DNA of 64,000 nt from an uncultured Collinsella sp. (lineage in GTDB: Bacteria > Actinomycetota > Coriobacteriia > Coriobacteriales > Coriobacteriaceae). A model generated the notes under the pieces. It saw only the letters and a program-made list of their open reading frames with translations, had not been told where the DNA came from and did no database searches. The stretch lies in the NCBI GenBank assembly GCA_900542315.1, contig UQMV01000003.1, positions 1 to 64,000 on the forward strand. The letters are read 5' to 3'. Shown here piece after piece: positions 39,055 to 47,283 of this stretch. A program made the translations under genes and the position numbers. Every line of letters begins with the position of its first letter. The first letter of the stretch is position 1.

Positions 39055-40617
39055 ATGAGTGATTTGAGATTCTGCCCGGCGTGCGGGATGCAGTTGCCGC
39101 GGGTCGCCGGCGTGCCGGTGCGATTTTGCCCGGGCTGCGGTGTTCGGCTTGAAAGCGTTGAGGACGACCCGGGTGTCGCGGAACCCGCAAATGGGGCGGC
39201 TGCCGATGATGGCGCGGGCGAAGGTTATGAGCCGAGTGCGGACGCGCCGGTCGATGTGCCGATGCAGGATGCCGACGCCGCGTCGCCGGTCCGCGACGTG
39301 GCCGCAGCGGATGCTCCCCACGTCGGCGACCTTGAGCTCCATACCGCATGCGATGCCTCTGGCGGCCAAGCGCTCGCGCAAGTGGCGCTGCCGCGGGGTT
39401 GGCGTATTGAAGAGGCACATCTTGAGCGCAGCAGTAGCTTCGACTGCCCGATTTCAGTTGGCGTGACGGCGGCGGGCCCGACGGGCGAACGCATCATGTA
39501 TCGCTCCGAGCTCTGCTACGTGGACGCGGGCGCCGTTGCCAAGCGTATCCCCACGCAAACCGAGCGCAAGGCGTTTCTGCATGTGGAGGCGGCGTGCGAC
39601 GAGCTGGCTCAAGCCTGCGCGACGCAATTGGGCGCACGGGCGGAGGTTGTGGCCGAGCAGCCGTACCCATCGAGCGCGGCGGTCGATATCGAGCGCGAGC
39701 GTGCCCGCGTAAAGCGCGAGGCTGCAAACGACTTTGCGATTCAGGGCTTTTCGATGGAACCGAGCGATGTGGTCTATGAGTGCCGCATGCGTCGATATCG
39801 GCTCGCGGGCGCCCCGGCGCCTACCGAGCTTGCGGTGGCTGCCAAAGTCGAGGGCTATGTGGCCTCGATCGGCGGAGTCGCGGGCTCTATGGGTAAAGGC
39901 ATTGCCGCTGGGGCCGAGGCGCTGCTGGGCGCAGGCCTTTCGAGTGGGCTGATCGGCGGCGTTCTGGGCAAGCGCCTGCGCGAGCGTCAGGCGGCTGCGG
40001 CGGCGGGTCAGCGCGCCGCGAAAGATCAGGCCACGGATCAGGGCAATTGCCCAGCCGGGGCGCCGTTCAAGCTGGGCGCGGCAGACCTGTTGCAGTGGCG
40101 TATCAGGGACAGCTTCTGCCTGGTTGCGCCAGAAGGCCGTCTGGACGAGGCAGCCTCCACGGCGCTTGCCTCAATGGCATCGACCCTGCGGCTCAACCCG
40201 TCGATTGCTCGCGAAGCGTGCGCTCAAAAGCAGCAGATGGTGCTCGAGCAGCGTCAGCGCACGCAGATGAACATCGCCCAGCAGCAACAGCAGTTCGCAG
40301 CCTGGCAGCAGATGCATGCCTCGCAGCAGGCGGCGTTCGACAGCTACCAGCAGGCTTGGTTTGAGCGCAGCGATCGTCAACACGCCGCGAATATGGCCGC
40401 CAGCGCGGCCAATTTCTCCAGCGCAGGTGTGGGAACGGGCGCGGCGTCGTATTCCGATGCCATCCGCGGGGTCAACCATTACACCAGGCCCGACGGTACC
40501 GATGTCGAGGTTTCGGTGATGGCGGATCAAGCTTGGGTGAACGGCTCGGGCGACGTGATCGGCACGCGCGATGGCTTTGAGCCCGGTTTTGGCTGGACGG
40601 AGCTGCCCCGTCAATAG
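39055..40617 (+). CDS. Zinc-ribbon protein with glycine zipper and Gln-rich coiled coil
   Basis: This 520-residue protein has an N-terminal double CxxC zinc ribbon (CPACGMQLPRV, FCPGCGVRL), an acidic linker, a soluble domain (100-270), a glycine-zipper-like stretch (SIGGVAGSMGKGIAAGAEAL, GLIGGVLGKRL), a Gln-rich coiled coil (~385-450) and a C-terminal YTRPDGTDVEVSV strand motif ending in GWTELP. GAGGGG precedes ATG 39055. The architecture suggests an oligomeric, membrane-associated scaffold; no family assignment. Followed by two lipoprotein genes. Confidence 0.7.
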   Translation: MSDLRFCPACGMQLPRVAGVPVRFCPGCGVRLESVEDDPGVAEPANGAAADDGAGEGYEPSADAPVDVPMQDADAASPVRDVAAADAPHVGDLELHTACDASGGQALAQVALPRGWRIEEAHLERSSSFDCPISVGVTAAGPTGERIMYRSELCYVDAGAVAKRIPTQTERKAFLHVEAACDELAQACATQLGARAEVVAEQPYPSSAAVDIERERARVKREAANDFAIQGFSMEPSDVVYECRMRRYRLAGAPAPTELAVAAKVEGYVASIGGVAGSMGKGIAAGAEALLGAGLSSGLIGGVLGKRLRERQAAAAAGQRAAKDQATDQGNCPAGAPFKLGAADLLQWRIRDSFCLVAPEGRLDEAASTALASMASTLRLNPSIAREACAQKQQMVLEQRQRTQMNIAQQQQQFAAWQQMHASQQAAFDSYQQAWFERSDRQHAANMAASAANFSSAGVGTGAASYSDAIRGVNHYTRPDGTDVEVSVMADQAWVNGSGDVIGTRDGFEPGFGWTELPRQ

Positions 40618-40691
40618 CGTGAGTGGGCTACGGGAGGATCGGTGTCGAGGCGTTGCTCGGCGCTGTGATAAGAAACGGGAAAGGAACAACG

Positions 40692-41447
40692 ATGAGGGAG
40701 ACGGTTATTTCGCGCACGGCGTTTGTCGCGGCGGCGGGAACGGCGTTGCTGACGCTTGCGGGATGCGGCGGACAGCAGGCGCAGGACACGACGGGCTTTA
40801 ACGACGATCGCCCGGTAAAGGACAAGATGGATGCGGGCTCGTCATCGGGTGATTCCGGTGATGCGGGCGGCGGTGCGGACACAGACAGCGGCTCGGCGGA
40901 CGCGTTCGATACGTGGTCGGATGACTGCTGGGATGCGCACCGCAACATCAGCATCGCAGCGTTGCTCGAGCTTAAGGGCTGGCAGTTGCAGGAGTTTGCG
41001 TCGCAACAGGGTTATACCTGGCAAGATGCGCTCGAGATGTACGAGAACGAGGCAGGTCGCGTGCTCAGCGTCTGCAATATCAGCAAGGATGGCGCAACCG
41101 AATGGCTCGGCGAGGATGAAATCGGAAAGCTCGACAAGGGCGGCACCGGGAGTACCGTGATGTTTACGCTGCAGCTTGCGGGCTATTCGAGCTGCGAGGA
41201 TGTTATCGCGGGCTTTTCCGTTCCGGTTGAGGACCGCGCGCAGATTACCTCGGGCTCGTGGATTGCGTGCGTCTACGGTTCCAACATGGCGCGTCACGTT
41301 GCCATGGTGAGCCAAATGGAAAACGGCGACTACCGCCTGGACCTCATTACCGAGGAGGCCATCAAAACCGGTACGTTTACCCAAGGCGGCGGTGCCCCCA
41401 CGATTAACGAATTTTGGCAGGAGAAGACCGGGCGCGCGCTCGGCTAA
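40692..41447 (+). CDS. Secreted lipoprotein, paralogue 1
   Basis: This 251-residue protein has a signal peptide ending TLLTLAGC (lipidated Cys), a Ser/Gly/Asp-rich linker and a folded domain from about 75 (NISIAALLELKGWQLQEFAS) to TINEFWQEKTGRAL. The SRTAFVAAAG start resembles a Tat motif with one Arg missing. It is paralogous to the next gene (shared NxxVAxLxLxG...Y.WQ and TGxxxxG...I.E.W motifs). Membrane-anchored on the outer face; function unknown. Confidence 0.75.
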   Translation: MRETVISRTAFVAAAGTALLTLAGCGGQQAQDTTGFNDDRPVKDKMDAGSSSGDSGDAGGGADTDSGSADAFDTWSDDCWDAHRNISIAALLELKGWQLQEFASQQGYTWQDALEMYENEAGRVLSVCNISKDGATEWLGEDEIGKLDKGGTGSTVMFTLQLAGYSSCEDVIAGFSVPVEDRAQITSGSWIACVYGSNMARHVAMVSQMENGDYRLDLITEEAIKTGTFTQGGGAPTINEFWQEKTGRALG

Positions 41448-41482
41448 GTGCGATGCGGCCAATAGCATAGCGAGGGACGAAC

Positions 41483-42160
41483 ATGATGAACGAGATGACG
41501 ATGAGCCGTGCGGTCTTTGTGGCGGGCGCGGGCGCGGCGGCTTGCGCGCTGGCTGGCTGCTCGGGCACAACGGGCGGCGCCAAAGCAGCGAGCACGGCGG
41601 ACGCCGCCTGCGTGGACGACAATGCTAACGTGACGGTCTATGCCGCGATCAACTTGGCTGGTGCCGATATGGTGCGCCTGCTCAAACATCAAAATTATGA
41701 GTGGCAAGGCGAGAACGTGGGCTACGGCGCCGTCGATGACGCGGGATTTTTCGCTTTTACCTTTTCCAAGGTTTCGGACGATGTGGACGAACTTGCGAAC
41801 AGCGCGATACCGCTTTCGGAGTCCGAGTACGAGGAGCTTGAACCGGGCGGCGGAGACGAAAACGTCGCGATTCTACTCTCGGTGGGCGGCTATACGAAGG
41901 GCGAGCGGGCGCTCATCGGCGTGATTGGCGATGCGGCGATGGTGCAGGAGAAATGCACGATCGATGATACCCAGTATTGGCTGGTCAAAGCGCTTGACGG
42001 CCACCGTTACGTGATTATGGCCGACGACACCGAAGACGATGGCGATAGCGCTCATGACATCTATATCTACAATGAGGCTTTTATTCGAACTGGGTATCTG
42101 AGCGGCGGCGACCAGATCGATATCGACGAGCTCTGGAGCCGCCTGACCAACGCCTCGTAA
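41483..42160 (+). CDS. Secreted lipoprotein, paralogue 2
   Basis: This 225-residue protein has a signal peptide MSRAVFVAGAGAAACALAGC; the mature part (VTVYAAINLAGADMVRLLKH, YEWQ ... TGYLSGGDQIDIDELWSRL) aligns with the upstream lipoprotein. The start could be any of the Met codons at 41483, 41486, 41495 or 41501. It ends the cluster, followed at once by a family A palindrome. Two diverged copies side by side suggest a ligand-binding pair. Confidence 0.75.
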   Translation: MMNEMTMSRAVFVAGAGAAACALAGCSGTTGGAKAASTADAACVDDNANVTVYAAINLAGADMVRLLKHQNYEWQGENVGYGAVDDAGFFAFTFSKVSDDVDELANSAIPLSESEYEELEPGGGDENVAILLSVGGYTKGERALIGVIGDAAMVQEKCTIDDTQYWLVKALDGHRYVIMADDTEDDGDSAHDIYIYNEAFIRTGYLSGGDQIDIDELWSRLTNAS

Positions 42161-42164
42161 CGCC

Positions 42165-42208
42165 CCAAAACCACCACGAAGGGGATAGGCACCTTTGTGG
42201 TGGTTTTG
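42165..42208. repeat. Repeat family A copy 3 (bidirectional terminator position)
   Basis: CCAAAACCACCACGAAGGGG, ATAGGCACC, TTTGTGGTGGTTTT. It lies between the convergent lipoprotein and mgtA genes and has A-runs on one side and T-runs on the other, as needed for a two-way terminator. Confidence 0.88.
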
Positions 42209-42223
42209 CCTTAGGGCTGTCTG

Positions 42224-44992
42224 TTACAGCAGTTCGCCGTGGCGGGCTATGAAGCGGCGCTTTGTCAGCTGGGTCAGCGCAATATAGGCGGCGACGATGC
42301 CGATGAGCAGCGTAAAGAAGCTCGCCGGCAGCGGCATGAGGCCCAGTGCATCGGCGATAGGGCTTGCCGGCAGCCAGGTGACAAGCGCCAGCCCTAGCAC
42401 GGTGAGCACGCACAGCGCAGGGGCGGCGTGGTCGCGCGGGCTCGGCAGGTGCGGGGAGCGCAGCATGTGGATTACGAGCGTCTGCGACCACATAGACTCA
42501 ACGAACCAACCGCTCTGGAAAATCGCCGCAAAGGCTGCCATGCCGGCAACATTGCCCGCGGCGGCAAGCTCGGCCCAGCTCGCGCCCACGGTGGCGGGGC
42601 ACACCGCAAAGAAGAGCGCGGCGAAGGTCACGATGTCAAACAGCGAGCTCACGGGGCCCAGCTCGAGCATAAAGCCCTTGATGGACGCAGCGTCCCAGGC
42701 GCGCGGGCGGGCAGTCCAGGCATCGTCGACGGTGTCCCACGGCAGCGCGATGCACACGATCTCGTAGACCAGCGACAGCAGCACCAGCTGCAGGGCGCTC
42801 ATGGGCAAAAACGGCAGGAACAGGCTCGCGACGGTCACGGACAGCACGTTGCCAAAGTTGGAGCTCACCGTGGTCTTGAGGTACTTGAGCAGGTTGCCGT
42901 AGGTGCGACGGCCTTCGATGATGCCGCGCTCGAGCACGCCCAGGTCCTTCTGGAGCAAGATAATGTCGGCGGATTCCTTGGCGATGTCAACGGCCGAATC
43001 GACCGAGATGCCGCAGTCGCTCGCACGCATGGCGGCGGCGTCGTTGATGCCGTCGCCCATAAAGCCCACGGTATGACCAAGCACCTCGCGCATGACGCGC
43101 ACCAGGCGTGCCTTCTGCAGCGGCGAGAGCTTGGCGAAGAGATGCGTCTGCTCGGCGCGCTCCGCCAGCTCGGCGTCGTCGAGCGCGTCGATCTCGGAGC
43201 CCAGCAAAACGTTGCTCGCATCGATACCGATCTGCTCGCAGACGGTGGCGGCGACGCGGTCGTTGTCGCCGGTCAGGACCTTCACCGCCACGCCCTTGGC
43301 CTCGAGGGTGGCGACGGCGCCCGCGGCGCTCGCTTTGGGCGGATCGAGGAAGGCCAAAAAGCCCATCAGCACCATGTCGCACTCGTCGGCGATGCCAAAC
43401 TCGCCCACGGTGCGCGGGTTGGTCTTCTGCGCCACGGCGATCACGCGCAGGCCCTCGGCATTGAGTCCTGCCACCTGCTTGCGAATCTGGGCAAGCTTCT
43501 CGTCGGTAAGCGGCTGAGCGGTGCCGTCCACCTCGACGTAGGAGCAAATCTCGAGCATTTCCTCGGCAGCGCCCTTGGTGACCATCTGGGTCTTTCCTTG
43601 GGCGTCGGCGACGACCACGCTCAGGCGACGACGCGAGAAGTCGAAGGGCACCTCGTCGACCTTGGCGTAGCGGTCGCGCAGGCTCTGGCCCAGCATGGAA
43701 TCGGGCACGACGGTCGAGAGCGTAACATCGGCGCGGTCGATAACGGCCAGGTCGATGAGGTTCTTGAGGCCGGTCTGGAAGAAGCTGTTCAAGAACGCAT
43801 GGCGCAGCACGCGCGTATCCTCGTTGCCGTCGGTGTTGAGGTAGCGCTCGAGCACGATGCGGTCCTCGGTGAGGGTGCCGGTCTTGTCGCAGCACAGCAC
43901 GTCCATGGCGCCGAGGTTTTGGATCGCAGACAGTTCCTTGACGATGACCTGGCGGCGGGCGAGGTCCTTGGCTCCCTGCGACAGACTCGTGGTCACGATG
44001 ACGGGAAGCATTTGCGGCGTGATGCCCACGGCCACGCTCGTGGCGAACAGCAGCGCATCGATGACGTTGCCCTTGATGGCGGCGTTGATGGCAAAGACTG
44101 CCGGCGCCATGACGAGCATCAGGCGCACCAGCAGCATCGAGACGCTCGAGACGCCGCGGTCGAACGCGCTCTTCTCGCCGCGCCCGTTGAGCATCTTGGC
44201 GATGCCGCCCAGGTAGGTGTCCGAACCGGTGGCCACGACAAGCGCCATGGCGGTGCCGTTTTGCACGGAGGTGCCGGTAAAGACGATGTTCTTGCAGGCG
44301 GAGAGCGGCAGCGTGGAGCTGTCGGCGCCTTCGACGACGGTGGCGACGGCGGTCTTCTCGACGGCCTCGCTTTCGCCGGTGAGGGCGGACTCGATCACAA
44401 ACAGGTCGCGTGCGGTGATGATGCGGGCATCGGCCGGCACCATGTCGCCGGCGGAGAGGCGGATCACGTCGCCGGGGACGAGCTCATCGAAGGGTATCTC
44501 GATGCGCTCGCCGTCGCGCAGGGCGGTGCAGGTGTTGGAGACCAGGTCCTTGAGGGCCTCTGCCGCATTGCCGCTGCGTGCTTCCTGGATAAACTTCATG
44601 CCGCCCGATACCAGTAGCATGATGCCGATGACGATGGCCGTGGAGGGGTCGCGCTGCGGCTCGGGCACGGCGAGCACGTCGATGTAGAGCGAGACCAGCG
44701 CGAGCGCGGCGAGGATGCCGGCGAAGGGGTCGATGAAGGCGTCGGCGATGCGGCGGGCAAGTGTCTTGGTCGGCGCCTCGATGGTGTTGGGACCGGCGGC
44801 GTCCAGGCGCTCGGCGGCCTGCCCGGCGGTGAGGCCGTCAGCCGTGGCGTCGAGCAGCACGAGGGAGTCCTCGGCGCTATGGGTTGCGGCAAAGATGGTG
44901 TTCTTGGCAAGGCCGGCGTGAGCGGCAGGGCGCGCCGTGCGGCGGCGCTTGGAGATGACTTCGAGCACCGTGGCGGTTTTGAGCATCAGCAT
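42224..44992 (-). CDS. mgtA: Magnesium-transporting P-type ATPase
   Basis: This 922-residue P3B ATPase has the cation-ATPase N-terminus, LVPGDVIRLSAGDMVPADAR actuator segment, ALTGESEAVEK, phosphorylated D369 in CCDKTGTLTED, and GDGINDAAAMRASDCGISVD, with ten membrane spans. It imports Mg2+. ATG 44992 is chosen because AAGGAGGA lies just upstream; the frame stays open to 45043. The mRNA leader (about 270 nt from a predicted promoter at 45.27-45.30 kb) contains a well-initiated 23-codon ORF and a family A palindrome, a layout suggesting leader-based control as for other mgtA genes. Confidence 0.95.
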   Translation of the reverse strand: MLMLKTATVLEVISKRRRTARPAAHAGLAKNTIFAATHSAEDSLVLLDATADGLTAGQAAERLDAAGPNTIEAPTKTLARRIADAFIDPFAGILAALALVSLYIDVLAVPEPQRDPSTAIVIGIMLLVSGGMKFIQEARSGNAAEALKDLVSNTCTALRDGERIEIPFDELVPGDVIRLSAGDMVPADARIITARDLFVIESALTGESEAVEKTAVATVVEGADSSTLPLSACKNIVFTGTSVQNGTAMALVVATGSDTYLGGIAKMLNGRGEKSAFDRGVSSVSMLLVRLMLVMAPAVFAINAAIKGNVIDALLFATSVAVGITPQMLPVIVTTSLSQGAKDLARRQVIVKELSAIQNLGAMDVLCCDKTGTLTEDRIVLERYLNTDGNEDTRVLRHAFLNSFFQTGLKNLIDLAVIDRADVTLSTVVPDSMLGQSLRDRYAKVDEVPFDFSRRRLSVVVADAQGKTQMVTKGAAEEMLEICSYVEVDGTAQPLTDEKLAQIRKQVAGLNAEGLRVIAVAQKTNPRTVGEFGIADECDMVLMGFLAFLDPPKASAAGAVATLEAKGVAVKVLTGDNDRVAATVCEQIGIDASNVLLGSEIDALDDAELAERAEQTHLFAKLSPLQKARLVRVMREVLGHTVGFMGDGINDAAAMRASDCGISVDSAVDIAKESADIILLQKDLGVLERGIIEGRRTYGNLLKYLKTTVSSNFGNVLSVTVASLFLPFLPMSALQLVLLSLVYEIVCIALPWDTVDDAWTARPRAWDAASIKGFMLELGPVSSLFDIVTFAALFFAVCPATVGASWAELAAAGNVAGMAAFAAIFQSGWFVESMWSQTLVIHMLRSPHLPSPRDHAAPALCVLTVLGLALVTWLPASPIADALGLMPLPASFFTLLIGIVAAYIALTQLTKRRFIARHGELL

Positions 44993-45077
44993 AGGGTCCT
45001 CCTTGTTAAAGGGAGTTAGCGTACGTGTCGTATTGAATTGCAAAAAACCTAGATGTCGCTCACGTCATGCTCGCGAA

Positions 45078-45115
45078 TCACCACAAGGGGGGCAGGCACC
45101 TTTGTGGTGGTTTTG
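45078..45115. repeat. Repeat family A copy 4, inside the mgtA leader
   Basis: TCACCACAAGG ... CCTTTGTGGTGG around GGGGCAGGCA. In the sense of mgtA (minus) no T-run follows, so it should act as an mRNA hairpin rather than a terminator there; the T-run is on the plus strand. Confidence 0.8.
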
Positions 45116-45133
45116 GTGATCGACTGTTGGCGC

Positions 45134-45205
45134 TTATGCGTGCGCGGAATCCTCGCGGCGTGCCGAGGGCGACATGCAGGTTTTTCGACTATGGCTGCCT
45201 TCCAT
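45134..45205 (-). CDS. Putative mgtA leader peptide (23 residues)
   Basis: On the minus strand TAAGGAGG lies 6 bases before an ATG that opens a 23-codon frame, MEGSHSRKTC..., rich in Ser, Arg and charged residues, ended by TAA. It begins about 60 nt after the predicted transcription start and ends 141 nt before mgtA. The near-perfect ribosome site in an otherwise non-coding 387-base gap argues that it is translated. It does not resemble MgtL in sequence and has only one Pro, so the mechanism may differ. Confidence 0.55.
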   Translation of the reverse strand: MEGSHSRKTCMSPSARREDSAHA

Positions 45206-45271
45206 GGCACACCTCCTTAAGGCCGGGCGCAGCGCGCTTTGGGTATCTCGTACCCGTTTCAATCCGCCGGT

Positions 45272-45300
45272 ATTTTTGACGAGGGGGTTTGCCGTGTCAA
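45272..45300 (-). promoter_or_regulatory. Predicted mgtA promoter
   Basis: On the minus strand TTGACA (45300-45295) and AAAAAT (45277-45272) are 17 bases apart. A transcription start near 45265 would give a leader long enough for the small ORF and a GGGTA-TCTCG-TACCC hairpin at 45241-45255. Confidence 0.55.
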
Positions 45301-45430
45301 CCCCATTGTTCGGAAAATCATCGCCCCTGACAAAGCCCTTACAGAGCGCCATGGCTTCAAAGCGCGCCCGCATCGACGTCCTACCTGCGCTAAACTGTGA
45401 AGCACGTACGCGATTACGAGAGGAGCCCGC

Positions 45431-46114
45431 ATGGAGGCTTACAAGCAAGAGTTCATCAAGTTTATGGTCGAGTCCGACGTTCTTAAGTTCGGCAGCTTTA
45501 CGCTCAAGAGCGGCCGTCAGTCCCCGTTCTTTATGAACGCCGGCGCTTACGTGACGGGCTATCAGCTCAAGAAGCTGGGCGAGTATTATGCCCAGGCCAT
45601 CCACGATAACTTTGGCGATGACTTTGACGTGCTGTTTGGGCCGGCCTACAAGGGCATTCCCCTGGCCGTCGTGACCGCGATTGCCTACCACGAGCTGTAC
45701 GGCAAGGAGGTCAAGTACTGCTGCGACCGCAAGGAGGCCAAGGACCACGGTGCCGACAAGGGCAACCTGCTGGGCTACGAGCCCCAGGACGGCGACCGTG
45801 TGATCATGGTCGAGGACGTCACCACCAGCGGTAAGTCCATCGATGAGACCTATCCCAAGGTCAAGGCTGCTGCCGATGTCGAGATCAAGGGTCTGATCGT
45901 GTCCCTCAACCGCATGGAGGTCGGCAAGGGTGGCGTGACCACCGCGCAGAAGGAGATTGAGGCCAAGTACGGTTTCCCCGTCGCGAGCATCGTCTCTATG
46001 GCCGAGGTCGTCGAGACCCTCTACAACCACGAGATTGACGGCAAGGTCGTCATCGATGACGAGCTCAAGACCGCCATCGACGCCTACTACGAGCAGTACG
46101 GAGTCCGGGAGTAG
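45431..46114 (+). CDS. pyrE: Orotate phosphoribosyltransferase
   Basis: This 227-residue type I phosphoribosyltransferase has the N-terminal FGSFTLKSGRQSPFFMNAG orotate loop, KEAKDHGADKGNLLG flexible loop and the PRPP motif VIMVEDVTTSGKS. It makes OMP from orotate and PRPP in pyrimidine synthesis. GAGAGGAGC 5 bases upstream fixes the start. No other pyr gene adjoins it. A GTTACGCGGTTT hairpin overlaps the stop codon. Confidence 0.96.
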   Translation: MEAYKQEFIKFMVESDVLKFGSFTLKSGRQSPFFMNAGAYVTGYQLKKLGEYYAQAIHDNFGDDFDVLFGPAYKGIPLAVVTAIAYHELYGKEVKYCCDRKEAKDHGADKGNLLGYEPQDGDRVIMVEDVTTSGKSIDETYPKVKAAADVEIKGLIVSLNRMEVGKGGVTTAQKEIEAKYGFPVASIVSMAEVVETLYNHEIDGKVVIDDELKTAIDAYYEQYGVRE

Positions 46115-46140
46115 TTACGCGGTTTTCCAAACCGCGTAAC
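46114..46140 (+). terminator. Hairpin overlapping the pyrE stop
   Basis: GTTACGCGGTTT and AAACCGCGTAAC are perfect 12-bp arms around TCC. An equivalent hairpin, with GTTC/GAAC inner pairs, follows the lipoprotein gene at 54213-54239. No T-run, so it may protect the 3' end instead of terminating. Confidence 0.65.
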
Positions 46141-46152
46141 GGCTCGACGCTC

Positions 46153-46183
46153 TGGACGTCGCTCGCTGTCCGTCCTCTACCTG
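46153..46183. repeat. 31-bp exact repeat, copy 1
   Basis: A 31-base block starting TGGACGTCGCTCGC is identical to 54343-54373. Both copies follow a GTTACGCGGTT hairpin, so the two belong to one composite extragenic element. Confidence 0.8.
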
Positions 46184-46211
46184 CGGCGTTGTCTTGCCCC
46201 GGATGCGGCAG

Positions 46212-46267
46212 TAGTCATTGGGGACGTTCTTGTTTGACTAGTCGTTTAAGAACGTCCCCAATGACTA
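46212..46267. repeat. Repeat family D copy 1
   Basis: TAGTCATTGGGGACGTTCTT (46212-46231) and its exact complement (46248-46267) flank GTTTGACTAGTCGTTT. Core GGGGACGTTCTT is shared with the elements at 29.95-30.04 kb. Confidence 0.85.
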
Positions 46268-46274
46268 GTCAGAG

Positions 46275-46342
46275 ATGAGCGTGGGTAATCTCCCGGTTTT
46301 GGCCTGTGTGGGGGCTCAAAGTGGGAGATTATCCACGCTCAT
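46275..46342. repeat. Inverted repeat before the RpiR gene end
   Basis: ATGAGCGTGGGTAATCTCCC (46275-46294) and GGGAGATTATCCACGCTCAT (46323-46342) pair over 20 positions with one G-U. A third partial copy (TCCACGCTCGTTTA) follows at about 46360, ending at the stop of the RpiR gene. Confidence 0.75.
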
Positions 46343-46371
46343 TTGATAAGTGTCCGAAAATCCACGCTCGT

Positions 46372-47226
46372 TTACTTGAGGCCGGGGAGGCGGGTGTAGG
46401 GGAATGAGCGCTCTAGGAACTCGGCGCAGCGGGCGTAGTCTTTGGCGAAGTAGCTGCTGTAGAGCGAATCGAGCACGTATTGCACGGCGATGTGGCTGGC
46501 GAACTGCGTGATGCGGTGCGTCATGCTCTCGTGGTCGCTCACCGTGAGGTAGGCGGAAAATCCGGGGTGCAGGCGCGCGCAATAAGGTGTGCCGATGACA
46601 ACGACGGGAACATGACGACTGCTGAGGATTGGCAAGATCTCCTTGAGATTGGGCGCGAGGCCGCTGTAGGAGATGACGATGGCCGCATGGCCGGAATCCG
46701 AGGCGAGCGCCGTGCGCACCTGGGCCTCGGTGCTGCTGTAGCATGTGGCGCTCTTGCCGGCCGAAAGCAAGCGGTCGCGGAACATCCCCGCTGGATAGAG
46801 GTTGTGCGAGCCCGTGTAGATATCGACCTGCCGTGCCTTCGCGATCAGTTTGGCGGCGTGATCGAGCTGTGCGGGGTCGAGTAGCTCCTGCGTCTCGGCC
46901 AGCGTGGTCTGGTAGAGCCCTTCCATGCGCTCCATAACCTGCGCGGGCGTGGATGTGGCATCGAAGGGAAAGTTGATGTCCACGTCGCGGCGGTTGCCTG
47001 CTTCGGTCGCCAGGCGGATAAGCTCGACCTTGAGGTCCTTAAAGCCCTCGAGGCCGAGCTTTTTGCAAAAGCGGTGCACGCTCGCGACCGAAACGTTGGT
47101 GCGGGCAGCAAACTCCTTAATGGGCAGTCTGCGGATGTCTTCGCCCATGGCAAGGGCCGAGATGCCGAGCTGCTGCTCGGTAGGGGTTAGGCCCTGCGCC
47201 TCGGTAATCTTGCGTTTGATATCCAT
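46372..47226 (-). CDS. RpiR/MurR-family transcriptional regulator
   Basis: This 284-residue protein has an N-terminal RpiR helix-turn-helix (~1-77: IKEFAARTNVSVASVHRFCKKLGLEGFKDLK) and a SIS sugar-phosphate-binding domain (VDIYTGSHNLYPAGMF, AIVISYSGLAPNLKEIL). ATG 47226 follows GGGAG. It is on the same strand 43 bases after the GH106-like gene and probably regulates it in response to a phosphosugar. The divergent AraC gene suggests dual control. Confidence 0.92.
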   Translation of the reverse strand: MDIKRKITEAQGLTPTEQQLGISALAMGEDIRRLPIKEFAARTNVSVASVHRFCKKLGLEGFKDLKVELIRLATEAGNRRDVDINFPFDATSTPAQVMERMEGLYQTTLAETQELLDPAQLDHAAKLIAKARQVDIYTGSHNLYPAGMFRDRLLSAGKSATCYSSTEAQVRTALASDSGHAAIVISYSGLAPNLKEILPILSSRHVPVVVIGTPYCARLHPGFSAYLTVSDHESMTHRITQFASHIAVQYVLDSLYSSYFAKDYARCAEFLERSFPYTRLPGLK

Positions 47227-47246
47227 TCGAACTCCCGCACTCGCCA

Positions 47247-47283
47247 AACCTGCCAAAAAGGGACAGGTTTATTTTGGCAGGTT
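47247..47283. repeat. Repeat family B copy 1, overlapping a gene end
   Basis: AACCTGCCAAAA and TTTTGGCAGGTT are perfect 12-bp arms around AGGGACAGGTTTA. The repeat supplies the last codons (Asn-Leu-Pro-Lys) and the stop of the GH106-like gene, implying insertion at, or co-option by, the gene end. Confidence 0.85.

Noticed and set aside
42428..44617. A 729-codon plus-strand frame opposite mgtA
   Set aside because: Antisense shadow of the P-type ATPase, His/Gly/Ala-rich translation without any domain.
44993..45430. M-box magnesium riboswitch upstream of mgtA
   Set aside because: I found neither the conserved stem pattern nor a terminator with a T-run in the sense of mgtA.
45134..46030. A 298-codon minus-strand frame covering pyrE and the mgtA leader
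   Set aside because: Most of it is antisense to pyrE. Only its last 23 codons, which have their own ATG and a strong ribosome site, were kept as a leader peptide.
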